Under the pieces are notes generated by a model that saw nothing but the letters and a program-made list of their open reading frames with translations, was not told the origin of the DNA and did no database searches. Positions 10,180 to 20,058 of a stretch of DNA of 64,000 nucleotides are shown here, piece by piece. The position numbers and the translations under genes are program-made. The DNA comes from Calamus simplicifolius (lineage: Eukaryota; Streptophyta; Magnoliopsida; Arecales; Arecaceae), in assembly GCA_900491605.1 (NCBI GenBank), contig UESW01000099.1:1-64000 (forward strand), read 5' to 3'. Every line of letters starts with the position of its first letter. Position 1 is the stretch's first letter.

Positions 10180-12207
10180 TTATTGGGAATTATATCCTAA
10201 AGCCAATCATTTGATGATTGTGCTAATGTAAATTATATATAAATTGATATATAATAAAAGTTATTTGGCAGTTTATTCATTACAAGAACATCTTCTTAAT
10301 ACTCCTGATTGTAATGAAGCCCTTAGGATCTTCGTTCACGATAAAGGATTTATCTTTGAAGGTCCTCAAAAGGTTCGCGACCATATGATATACTATGATA
10401 GGGCCATAGTACTATCAATTATAGGACGTTGTATATCATATTTGTTGGTTGTCCTCTTAACCAAGGAGTATAGAGACACTGGTATGACATACAAGTGAAA
10501 GTGTAGGAGTACATTTCACCGAACGTGACTCATTTCCGGATACTCTACTGTCAAGAGTTAATCCGAGAAGAATAGGTATAAGTATCCTTCAGACCTGAAG
10601 ATCACAACCAATGGCTTACAAGCAACTCATTGTACTTAGGTGCCAGACCACCTGGATTTCTAATCCAGCTACGAAAGGTTACTGGGTGCAGTCAAGTACT
10701 TGTGGTAGTCAGTTGTGGATCAAGATGGAATTTGACCTATCCCGTTAAAAGGAGAAATGCTTGTGTTTCAATTTAGCAAGACCTTGGCCAAGGCACTTCA
10801 TGTGAAAGTCACATGATCACTAAAATTGAAATCACTTTATGGATTTGCTATTTAGAGTTGACAGGCTCTTAAGCCATCCTTAGCATTGTGGTCAAGAGGA
10901 TGAATTATACGGTAACTGTTTCTTAGGGTTCTTGGAGTTTGCTCGGCAACTCTTCGACCTATCCGGACGTCGGGTTCCATTGCTAGATGGGCACATCGAT
11001 TAGTATAGAAAGTTGTTTCTATGCTAGCTTCGGTTCGAACCTAGAGAGTCACACGCATAGAAGTTTCCTAGGATGATCTGTTTGCTGATCAACGAATGAG
11101 AATCGTATATGATTTAATTAATCAATTTGATTGATTGAATTATCTCAATTGGGTTAAGTACAATTGAATAAGATTCAATTTGGTTTAAGTCTATTAGAAG
11201 GACTAGTCAATTTCAAATATTGATTTAAAATTAGACTTGATTTGGATTTAAATAGATTCAGGACTAGCCAAATTTGATTTGGGCTAGGACCATGATCTAT
11301 GTGGGTTCAGTCTAAATTCAGATTAGCTTAAACCAAAACTAAACCCAAACCTCTCGCATAAGTCTGAGAGATTAAATTCACATATAGAATTTAATGTCTT
11401 GCATTAATCTTCTCCAAACAATTCCGTCGAAATTCTAAAGTATTAGAATTATGGAATAAATACGCCTCTTTGTATTAACCAAGCGCTACGGTTCAACGAC
11501 TCTTTGGTTTTTACCGAATGTCGAAATTAACCAAGCGCTACGGTTTGACGACTCTTTGGTTTTTTACCGAACGTCGGAATTAACAAGCGCTACGGTTCGA
11601 CGTCTCTTTGGTTTTCGCCAAGCGGCGAAATTCTAAATGTTAGAATTTAATGGGCTAGCTAAAAATAGACTATAAATAGAGGACATCCCTCACCATATAT
11701 ACAGAAGAGAAAAATAACAAATATGTCGTGAATTGATTTTCTAAAATTAGAATAGAAAATCCTGGTGATTCTGATGCTAACGGAAGTGTGGTGGATCCTG
11801 GAAGAAGAATTCAAGTGGAGGATTCAAGATCAGCAAAGTCATTTTCCGCGAGCTAGCACTCCTGGGAATCCGATCATTCGGGGCTTTGCATGGACGATAC
11901 TAGAGGACGGACGATTGAACGGCTGCAGAGCATAAAAGGATTTACCAATTGCCTTTAAGGTAAGTGATATGATCCCTAGATCTTAAGGCAGTTTCAAGAT
12001 AAGAAGTATGACTTCTTGCCTTGAAGATCAAGACATGATCTTGATAGTTTTATATATGCATATTTGGATCAATCGATCCTATATACAAGGCAAAGATATG
12101 ATCTTGATGCATGTTAGATAGATTAGTATGTAATCTTTAAATTTCCACATTGATAATTGTTATCAATTTTTTAAAACATGCATGCCTCGGGGATTGTTTC
12201 TCCCTTC
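10180..12207 (+). mobile_element. Solo LTR (about 2 kb) nested in the 85-bp array
   Basis: The array is interrupted by about 2.03 kb of unrelated AT-rich DNA flanked by ATTGC (10175-10179) and ATCGC (12208-12212), a 5-bp duplication differing by one C-to-T change. The start TTATTGGGAATTATATCC resembles the TGTTGGRAAT... start of plant Copia LTRs, with the first bases altered. A TATA box (TATAAATAG, 11671-11679) is placed as in an LTR promoter. No coding frame is significant. Exact ends are uncertain by a few bases. Confidence 0.65.
11474..11631. repeat. Three 52-53 bp tandem copies in the solo LTR U3
   Basis: ATTAACCAAGCGCTACGGTT and close variants start at 11474, 11526 and 11579, each followed by CGACKCTTTGGTTTT. 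The block lies just upstream of the LTR TATA box, a usual site of enhancer-like repeats in plant LTRs. Confidence 0.85.
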
Positions 12208-15200
12208 ATCGCAACCGTCGGATCGTCGCCGATCGGATTGATCGCAACGGTTCAAGATCGATCCTCGCCGATCGGGATCATGTCTTGGATCGATCGCAAC
12301 CGTCGGATCATCGCCGAATGGATCGATCGCAACGGTCCGAGATCGATCATCGCCGATCGGGATCAGGGCTTGGATCGATTGCAACCGTCGGATCATCGCT
12401 GATCGGATCGATCGCAATGGTCCGAGATTGATCCTCGCCGATCGGGATCACGGCTTGGGTCGATCGTAACGGTCGGATCGTCGCCTATCGGATGGATCGC
12501 AATGGTCCGAGATCGATTAGGGCTTCGATCGATCGCAACCATCGGATCGTCGCCGATCGGATGGATAGCAATGGTCCGAGATCGATTGTCGCCGATCAGG
12601 ATCACGTCTTGGATCGATCGCAACTGTCTGATCGTCGTCGAACGGATTGATCGCAATGGTCTGAGAACGATCGTCGCCGATCGGGATCAGGGCTTGGATC
12701 GATTGCAACCGTCGGATCGTCGCCGATCGGATCGATCGCAACGGTCCGAGATCGATTGTCGCCGATCGGGATCATGGCTTGGATCGATTGCAACCGTCAA
12801 ATCGTTGCCGAATGGATCGATCGCAACGGTCCGAGATCGATCATCGCTGATCGGGATCAGGGCTTGGATCAATCGCAACCATCGGATTGTCGCCATCGGA
12901 TCGATCGCAATGGTCCGAGATCGATCCTCGTCGATCGGGACCAGGGCTTGGATCGATCGCAACCGTCGGATCATCGCCGATCAGATCGATCGCAACGGTC
13001 CGAGATCGATCCTCGCCAACGGATCACGGCTTGAATCGATCACAACCGTCAGATCGTCGCCGAACGGATCGATCGCAAAGGTCCGAGATCGATCATCGCC
13101 GATCGGGATCAGGGCCTGGATCGATCGCAATCGTCGAATCGTCGCCGATAGGATGGATAGCAACGGTTCGAGATCGATCGTCGCGATCGGGATCATGTCT
13201 TGGATCTATCGCAACCATCGGATCGTCACCAAACGGATCGATCGCAACGGTCCGAGATCGATCGTCATCGATCGGGATCAGGGCTTGGATCGATCACAAC
13301 TGTCGGATCGTTGTCGATCGGATGGATAGCAACGGTCCAAGATTGATCGTCGCCGATCGGGATCACATCTTGGATCTATCGCAACCATCGGATCGTCGTC
13401 GAATGGATCGATCACAATGGTCTGAGATCGATCATCGTCGATTGGGATCAGGGCTTGGATCGATCGCAACCGTCGGATCATCGCCGATCAGATCGATCAC
13501 AACGGTCCAAGATCGATCGTCGCCGATCGGGATCACGGATTGGATCGATCGCAACCATCGGATCATCGCCGAACAGATCGATCACAACAGTCCGAGATCG
13601 ATCGTTGCCGATCGAGATCAGGCCTTGGATCGATCGCACCCGTTGGATCGTCGCCGATCGGATTGATCGCAATGGTCCGAGATCGATCCTCCCCAATCAG
13701 GATCAGGGCTTGGATCGATTGCAACCGTCGGATCATCGCCGATCGGATTGATCGCAACGGTTCAAGATCGATCGTCGCCGATCGGGATCACGTCTTGGAT
13801 CGTTCGCAACCGTCGGATTGTCGCTAAAGGGATCGATCACAACGGTCCGAGATCGATCGTCGTCGATCGAGATCAGGGCTTGGATTGATTACAACCATCG
13901 GATCGTCACCGATTGGATCGATCGCAATGGTCCGAGATCGATCATCGCCGATCGGGATCATGGCTTGGATCGATCGCAACCGTTGGATCATCACCGAATG
14001 GATCGATCGCAATGGTCCGAGATCGATCATCGCCAATCAGGATCAGGGCTTGGATCGATCGCAACCGTCGGATCATCGCCAATCGGATCGATCGCAACCG
14101 TCGGATCATCGCCAATCAGATCGATCGCAACGGTCTGAGATCGATCCTCACCGATCGGGATCAGGGCTTGGATCGATCGCAACCATCAGATCGTCACCGA
14201 TTGGATCGATCGCAACGGTCTGAGATCGATCCTCGCCGATCGGGATCACAGCTTGGATCGATCGCAACCGTCGGATCGTCACTGAACGGATCGTTCGCAA
14301 TGGTTCGAGATCGATCATCGCCGATCGGGATCAGGGCTTGGATCGATCGCAACCATCGGATCGTCATCGATCGGATGGATAGCAACGGTCTGAGATCGAT
14401 CGTCACCGATCGGGATCACATCTTGGATCTATCGCAACCGTCGGATCATCGCCGAACGGATCGATCACAACGGTCCAAGATCGATCGTCACCGATCAGGA
14501 TCAGGGCTTGGATCGATCGCAACCGTCGGATCGTCGCCGATTGGATCGATCGCAACGGTCCGAGATCGATCATCGCCGATTAGGATCAGGGCTTGGATCG
14601 ATCGCAACCATTGGGTCGTCGCCGATCGGATGGATAGCAACAGTCCGAGATCGATCATCGCTGATCGGGATCACGTCTTGGATCTATCGTAACCGTCGGA
14701 TCATTGCCGAACGGATTGATCGCAATGGTCCGAGATCGATCGTCGCTGATCGGGATCAGGGCTTGGATCAATCGCGATCGTCGGATCATCACCGATCGGA
14801 TCGATCGCAATGGTTCGAGATCGATCATCCCCGATCGGGATCACGGCTTGGATCAATCGCAACCATTGGATCATCACCGAATGGATCGATTGCAACGGTC
14901 CAAGATCGATCGTCACCGATCGGGATCAAGGCTTGTATCGATCGCACCCGTCGGATCGTCGTCGATCGGATCGATCGCAATGGTCCAAGATCGATCCTCG
15001 CCGATCGGGATCAGGGCTTGAATCGATCGCAACCGTTGGATCATCGCCGATCGGATCGATCGTAATGGTTCGAGATCGATCCTCACTGATTTGGATCACT
15101 TCTTGGATCGATCGCAACCGTCGAATCGTCGCCGAATGGATCAATCGCAACGGTCCGAGATCGTTCATCGCCGATCGGGATCAGGGCTTGGATCGATCGC

Positions 15201-15300
15201 AACCGTTGGATGGTCGCCGATCGGATCGATCACAATGGTCCAAGTTCGATCCTCGCCGATCGGGATCACGGCTTTGATTGATCGCAACCGTCGGATCGTT
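12208..15300. repeat. 85-bp GATCGATC tandem array, part 2 (about 36 copies)
   Basis: This is the same unit as 8836-10179, resumed after the nested LTR, in somewhat more diverged copies with occasional half-unit insertions (for example near 14090). It ends inside an AACCGTCGGATCGTT unit at about 15300 and passes directly into GCGACGCA subterminal sequence. Open frames up to 275 codons occur on both strands purely because of the repeat. Confidence 0.92.
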
Positions 15301-16450
15301 ATAAAAAATTAATTTATAACATTGCGACGCAAGAATTATGTCGCAACATTTTTTTAAAAAAATAAATTTAATAAAAAAATTAAAAATATAACATTGCGAC
15401 GTAACTTTTTACGTCGCAATTATTTTTAGAGAATTTAATTTTATGAAATTTAATTATTAAATTAAAATATTACGATACCGTTAAATGCATCACAAATTAA
15501 TTTAAAAAATTAATTATTTTAAATAGCGATGCATTAGCGACGCAATAAACTAGAAAATTAAAAAAAAATAAATTTAATGTTGCGACGCATGTATTGCATC
15601 GTAATATTTCTTTAAAAAAATTATAAAATTGAAAAATAAAATATTACGACGTAACTTCTTTTGTCACTATTATTTTTAGATTAATTAATTTTTATCAAAT
15701 TTAATTATGAAATAAAAATATTGTGACACAAATAAATACGTCGCAAGGTTTTTTAAAAAAATTAATTTTGTTAAATAGCAACACATTAGCGGTGCAATAA
15801 ATCAGAAAATTTTAAAAAATAATTTTTAACTTAGCGATGCAGTAATTGCGTCGCAAATTTTTTTAGAAAAATAAATTTTATAAAAAAAATTAAAAATAAA
15901 ACATTGCGACTAACTTTTTGCGTTGCAATTATTTTTAGAGAATTTAATTTTTATAAAATTTAATTATGAAATAAAAATATTGCGATGCAATTAAATGCGT
16001 CGCAAATTAATAAAAAAATTAATTTTTTAAATAACGACAGATTAGCGATGTAATAAACCATAAAATTTAAAAAAAACTAATTTTTCATGTTGTGATGCAT
16101 GTATTGCGTCGCAATTTTTTTAAAAAAATAAATTTTATAAAAAAATTGAAAATAAAATATTGCGACGTAACTTCGTGCATCGCTATTATTTTTTGAGAAA
16201 TTAAATTTTATCAAATTTAATTATGATATAAAAATATTGCGACGCATTAGTGATGCATTTTTCTAGAAAATAAAAAAATATCCCGCTGGATATTGCCGCC
16301 AAAATAGCGACGCAATTATTGGCGTCGCTATTTTTTCCAGTAAATAAAACAAATTGTTAGCGACGGATTAGCGACACAATGTTGCATCGCTAAGCCTTAT
16401 TATATTTTTTAAAAAAAAATAGCGAGGGATTAGCGACGCAACATTGCGTC
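15301..16450. repeat. CACTA subterminal region, second block
   Basis: AT-rich DNA shows TTGCGACGCA / TGCGTCGCAA motifs at intervals of roughly 100-130 bp. Near its end AGCGACGCAACATTGCGTCG forms an almost perfect palindrome (about 16433-16455). No gene is seen. Confidence 0.75.
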
Positions 16451-16460
16451 GCTAATCCCT

Positions 16461-16640
16461 AATATATATGCTCTCGCGCCCGACCCCCCCCCCCCCGGCC
16501 TTTTCTTCTTCCTCTCCCTAAACCCTAGCCGTCGTCCCCTCCTCCGGCTCCTTCCGCCCCCTCCCCCAGCGCAAGAAGTCTACCGGCGGCGATGCCCCCC
16601 CCCCCCCCCCCCCGACGCTCATCACCCCCGGCGGTGTCCC
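16461..16640 (+). promoter_or_regulatory. Putative CACTA transcript promoter and leader
   Basis: TAATATATATG at 16460-16470 resembles a TATA box. It is followed by a leader with AAACCCTAGCC, two long C runs (16484-16496 and 16595-16613) and a possible splice donor (CAAGGTGAGC) at about 16650. The position just inside the subterminal repeats and before the transposase fits a CACTA promoter. I have no transcript evidence. Confidence 0.45.
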
Positions 16641-16799
16641 CGAGTTCGCAAGGTGAGCCCCACCGGCCCCTCCCCCTCTCCCCGCCCTCCCATTTCTGGC
16701 CACCGCCGCCGCCATGGCCGGCGGTGGCCTGGCCACCGTGGGGTTTTTCCCCCTCCGGCGGTGGCTTGGCCACGATGGCCAGGCCATCGTTAGAAAAGA

Positions 16800-17440
16800 A
16801 GAAGAAGAAGTCGGGGTGGGGTTTTTTCCCCCACCCTGACTCCATGGCCACGGTGGCGGCTGTGGCCGTTGTCTCAGGCCACGGCGCGGCAGTGGCCGGA
16901 GACGATGGCCACGGTGACCAGGCCACCGTTTAAAAAAAAAGGAAGTCGGGGTGGGGTTTTTCCCCCACCCCTGACTCCATGGCCACGGCGGCAGCCGTGG
17001 CCGTCGTCTCAGGCCACGGCGCGCCGCCATGGCCGGCGGTGGCCTAGCCACGGTGGCCAGGCCACCGTTTTAAAAAAAAAGGAAGTCGGGGTGGGGTTTT
17101 CCCCCACCCCTAACTCCACGGCCACGACGGCGGCCATGGCCGGCGGTGGCTTGGCCACCGTGGCCAGACCACCATTTAAAAAAAAAAGAAGTCGGGGTGG
17201 GGTTTTTCTCGCTCCCCTGACTCCACGGCCACGACGGCGGTCGTGGCCGTCATCTCAGGCCATGGCGTGGCAGTGGCTGGAGACGACGGCCACGGCCGCC
17301 ACCGTGGCCGGCGGTGGCCTGGCCATGCCACCATTTTTTTTAAAAAAAGAAAGTCGGTGTGGGGTTTTTCCCCCACCCCTGAGGCCACGGCGGTGGCCTG
17401 GCCACGGTGGCCATGTCACCGTTATTTAAAAAAAAACAGG
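16800..17440. repeat. GC-rich irregular tandem repeat with poly(A) spacers (about 5 copies)
   Basis: GTCGGGGTGGGGTTTT (with variants) begins at 16810, 16945, 17085, 17191 and about 17353. Each is followed by CCATGGCCACGG-type palindromic GC sequence and a TTTAAAAAAAAA run. Spacing varies from 106 to 162 bp. It probably lies within the first intron of the CACTA transcript. Open frames on either strand are compositional. Confidence 0.75.
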
Positions 17441-18575
17441 GTGGTGTTTATGAAGTCAATTTTAGATGAAATATTATAACAATTTGTATGTGATCTAGAA
17501 TCTTGTAATGCATAATTTAAAATCTATTTATTTATTAAAATAATGTTCATGATATATTATTATTAAAATGCTTATCATGCAATTATTTGTTTTTGATAGT
17601 TTAGATGATTAAATTTTTAATGATTTTATATTTCTTTATTACATGTTATATTTTAGCTTAGCAAATTTTAAATATTTAGTTTTAAATATTGTCACAATCA
17701 TTTTTTTTAGCAAATTAAAAAAAAATTTAGAATATTCATGTTCTTCAATTGAAAGAAATTTGATATAGCAAACCATAATTTGATATAATTCCTCAAATTC
17801 TAAACCAACCAATCAAAATAAATTCGATATCATGGACGAAAATGATATAGCTCATTTAGAACGTTCTAAATTTAATGCAGGAATATTAAATTTGATATAG
17901 CTAGTGAACTCAGAATCAAGTATTGAAAGAATTTATATTGAATGTGATTTGAGTTACATGCTATGTCAAGTTCGTTCTTTGATTTTTCATACTATTTCTC
18001 ACAGCACTATAACCTTTAGACCCGTTTGAGACTTTGTAAGACATAGTCTTGCAAAGTCTTAAATTATCCTAGTGGACAGTTTAAGATTATTTTTTGCGAT
18101 ATGTTTGTCTGCTATTCGTCATCGTTAGTTGAGCTGGCAAATTGTATATCCTCCTACGTTCTCCTAGTGTGGCATATGAGCCACACATTGGGAGAACATA
18201 TGGGGAATTGTTGCCGAAATTTTAACGTAATCGATGATAATTTCTAGCAGAATAACATATCGCATAAAATAATCTTGAATGGGATAGGGCCTTACCTAAG
18301 TTCTAGTGGAGTGAAAGTGGAATTCATTTAGGACACTTGCTTACTTGTAAAGTCTAATGATTGAACAGACCCCGGTACTGGGCCTCGGTCCTGGATAGCA
18401 CGTCAAGGATCGTAGCCACTGCCCGGCCTTGATTATCTGTATAATTAAAGAGGCACAATATTTGTTATTTAGCTTAGATGTGTAAAAGAATTAATCTATT
18501 GCTATAATGACTAATGCAAAATTATACCGTTGTCTTCTTTAATGGTTTACCATGAATTGTATAACTTGGTCAAAA
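17441..18575. other. CACTA internal non-coding DNA
   Basis: About 1.1 kb of AT-rich sequence lies between the GC-rich repeats and the transposase start. I see no open frame of note and no repeat. It most likely represents intron or leader sequence of the element. Confidence 0.4.
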
Positions 18576-19165
18576 ATGAGCGGGGCTCGCTCGTGGATGT
18601 ATGTAAGGTTAAAAGATGGGTTGCTTAATCCAGATTTTCTGAATGGATTGGAAGAATTTATAGCATTTGCATGTAGTCAACCCGAATGAATGGATGGGCC
18701 TAGGATCAGGTGCCCCTGCAACTTACGCAAGTGTCAGAATAAAGCCTATAGAGATGTTGAAACTGTGAAGGTGCACTTGTGTAAAAAGGGCTTGTTCCTG
18801 GGTACGATGTTTGGAACTGTCATGGTGAAACTGAGGAAATGTTTGCAGCTGTCACTAGCCAAGAAGTGTCAAATCCCATTGATGAACCATTTGTGAATTT
18901 AAACACATACGAAGAAATGGTGATGAATGCATCGGGTAACGAATTCAACCAGAATACATTTATGGAATAACCAAATCCAGATGCACAATAATTTTATGAT
19001 ATGTTGTGTTCTGCAAATCAAGAATTGTATCCTGGTTGCGAGAATCATTCCCAATTGTCTATGGCTGCTCGGTTGTTGAATATTAAGGCGGAACATCAAT
19101 TATCAGAAAAGGCATTCAATGCTGTAGCTGGGTTAATGAAAGAAGTTCTCTCCGAGATGAAAATA
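18576..19165 (+). pseudogene. CACTA TNP2-type transposase, N-terminal fragment, broken
   Basis: An ATG at 18576 opens with SRSWMYVRLKDGLLNPDFLN, then IRCPCNLRKCQNKAY, the transposase-associated domain found at the N-terminus of plant CACTA transposases. Breaks are a TGA in the QPExMDGP block (about 18687), a 1-base loss at about 18790, and TAA codons at about 18970 and 18990. After the second frame NCHGETEEMF... the text continues to LLNIKAEHQLSEKAFNAVAG and LMKEVLSE, then stops matching at about 19165. The catalytic core is missing. Normal TNP2 proteins are several times longer. Confidence 0.85.
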
Positions 19166-19258
19166 ATATTTTTTAAAAAATAAAATTAATACTTATTATG
19201 GTGAAATAATAATATTGTTGCAGTTGATAACTAATCATTAGTGGGTTGAAGGCATTAC
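19166..19258. other. Junction between CACTA fragment and NPF intron 1
   Basis: These 93 AT-rich bases separate the last recognisable transposase codons from the splice donor of NPF exon 1. They contain the rearrangement breakpoint. Their origin (transposon or host intron) cannot be told by eye. Confidence 0.5.
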
Positions 19259-19370
19259 CCATGACAAAACCGCAAGCTGTCCATCCTCCTCTTTTGGATC
19301 TCAGGACCGGGTTGCCCTTGAGATCAAGGGAGCCATCTTTTGTGTACCCGGACTCAGAGCTTTCAGCCAT
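19259..19370 (-). pseudogene. NPF relic, exon 1
   Basis: From the ATG at 19370 the minus strand encodes 37 residues including YTKDGSLDLKGNPVLRSKRG and GWTACGFVM, the conserved NPF N-terminus before TM1. It then meets a donor (GGGTAATG, GT at 19258-19257) in the usual phase, where the next exon should begin with the YEVFERM block. That exon is nowhere in the window. The upstream 19371-19627 may hold the old promoter, but I see no clear TATA box. Confidence 0.88.
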
Positions 19371-19627
19371 GGCCCTTGTGAACTTGGAACTAATTAAAAG
19401 CTAGTTGGATGGAAGAAAATTTTTGTGGGCACTGGCTTTTATAGATCTTAGGTACGCATCATATAAATCAAAGAAAATGAATGTAAGATTCGCTAAAAAT
19501 CATCTTATGGACATTTTTGGGATTTGTCAGTGACCGGCATAGACAACAGAGGTAATGTAAGAAGCAAAGAAAAGGAAAGAAATTAGACTCAGATTATTTT
19601 ATTTAGGTCTCCTTTAAAATAACTAAC

Positions 19628-19916
19628 CATTGTTAGATATTCGGCTGGATCCTGTCTGATATTTGGTGAACTTGATTGAATTGGGGAACCAATTAATCCA
19701 TCATTTCCACTAGGTTGGCCATCTTTACCATTCAAACCACTCCTAGGCAAGGCCTTGAATCTCCGTGGATCCATTTCCCCATAGTTAGGTGAGCTGCCAA
19801 GGCTAGTTTGTGCTTAGGCCTGTGCTAGGAGCTGTTGTTGTTGGTGAGACGGCTTGAAACTGACTTTGAGCAGACATAAAAGGCTTTTGCATTTGTGCAC
19901 CTAAACTTGGGAGTAA
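19628..19916 (-). pseudogene. LUH: LEUNIG_HOMOLOG-like co-repressor relic, internal exon
   Basis: The minus strand reads SLGAQMQKPFMSAQSQFQ, then after a frameshift a Q-rich block with QQQQLLAQA, then NYGEMDPRRFKALPRSG, GKDGQPSGNDG and IGSPIQSSSPNIRQDPAEYL. This order matches the Gln-rich middle region of the plant Groucho/Tup1-type co-repressor LEUNIG_HOMOLOG. The exon starts after an AACCAG acceptor (19917) and ends at a GTTAGT donor (19627). A 1-base shift lies near the Q tract and a CAA-to-TAA stop follows. LUH is preferred over LEUNIG because of the MDPRRF and QKPFMSAQSQF blocks. Confidence 0.75.
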
Positions 19917-20008
19917 CTGGTTGATTCCATGTAAAATGCAATAAATTTCTAAAATCACTATAAGTTGACCTAACTAAATGAGAAAGTGAATTCCTGCACA
20001 ATTCTTAC

Positions 20009-20058
20009 CCCCATAGGCTAGGCTTTCAATGTGAGGCCACTAATACCTTGGTTCAATC
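20009..20058 (-). pseudogene. LUH: LEUNIG_HOMOLOG-like relic, 50-nt exon
   Basis: Between a TTTCAATAG acceptor and a GTAAG donor the minus strand encodes LNQGISGLTLKA, a stop, then PMG. In the family this is LNQGxxxLTLKGWPL, so TGG has become TAG. Splicing to 19916 keeps the frame. Neighbouring upstream exons and the WD40 exons are not recognisable in the window, so this is an isolated fragment. Confidence 0.7.

Larger units (their letters stand above)
8132..19165 (+). mobile_element. CACTA (En/Spm) DNA transposon, 3'-truncated
   Basis: It begins with the canonical terminus CACTACAAGAAAA at 8132. Subterminal AT-rich DNA is packed with direct and inverted GCGACGCA motifs (8137-8835 and 15301-16450), then comes a promoter-like segment, and a TNP2-type transposase N-terminus on the same strand at 18576-19165. 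No TTTTCTTGTAGTG right end exists before NPF exon 1, so the right half was deleted together with NPF exon 2 and part of exon 3. The left flank is TGT (8129-8131), whose 3-bp duplicate cannot be checked. The body also contains a 4.4-kb minisatellite and a nested solo LTR. Confidence 0.8.

Noticed and set aside
11025..11045. GGTTCGAACC resembling a tRNA T-loop
   Set aside because: No acceptor stem, D-arm or anticodon arm could be formed around it; it is inside a solo LTR.
12502..13329. A 275-codon Arg/Ser/Asp-rich frame that could look like an RNA-binding protein
   Set aside because: It is a read-through of the 85-bp array in rotating phase.
8836..15300. Possible CRISPR array because of regular repeats
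   Set aside because: Repeats are contiguous with no unique spacers, in plant nuclear DNA, with no cas genes.
16518..17429. Several GC-rich frames of 110-190 codons on both strands
   Set aside because: They overlap each other, follow the GC-rich poly(A)-punctuated repeat and have no domain.
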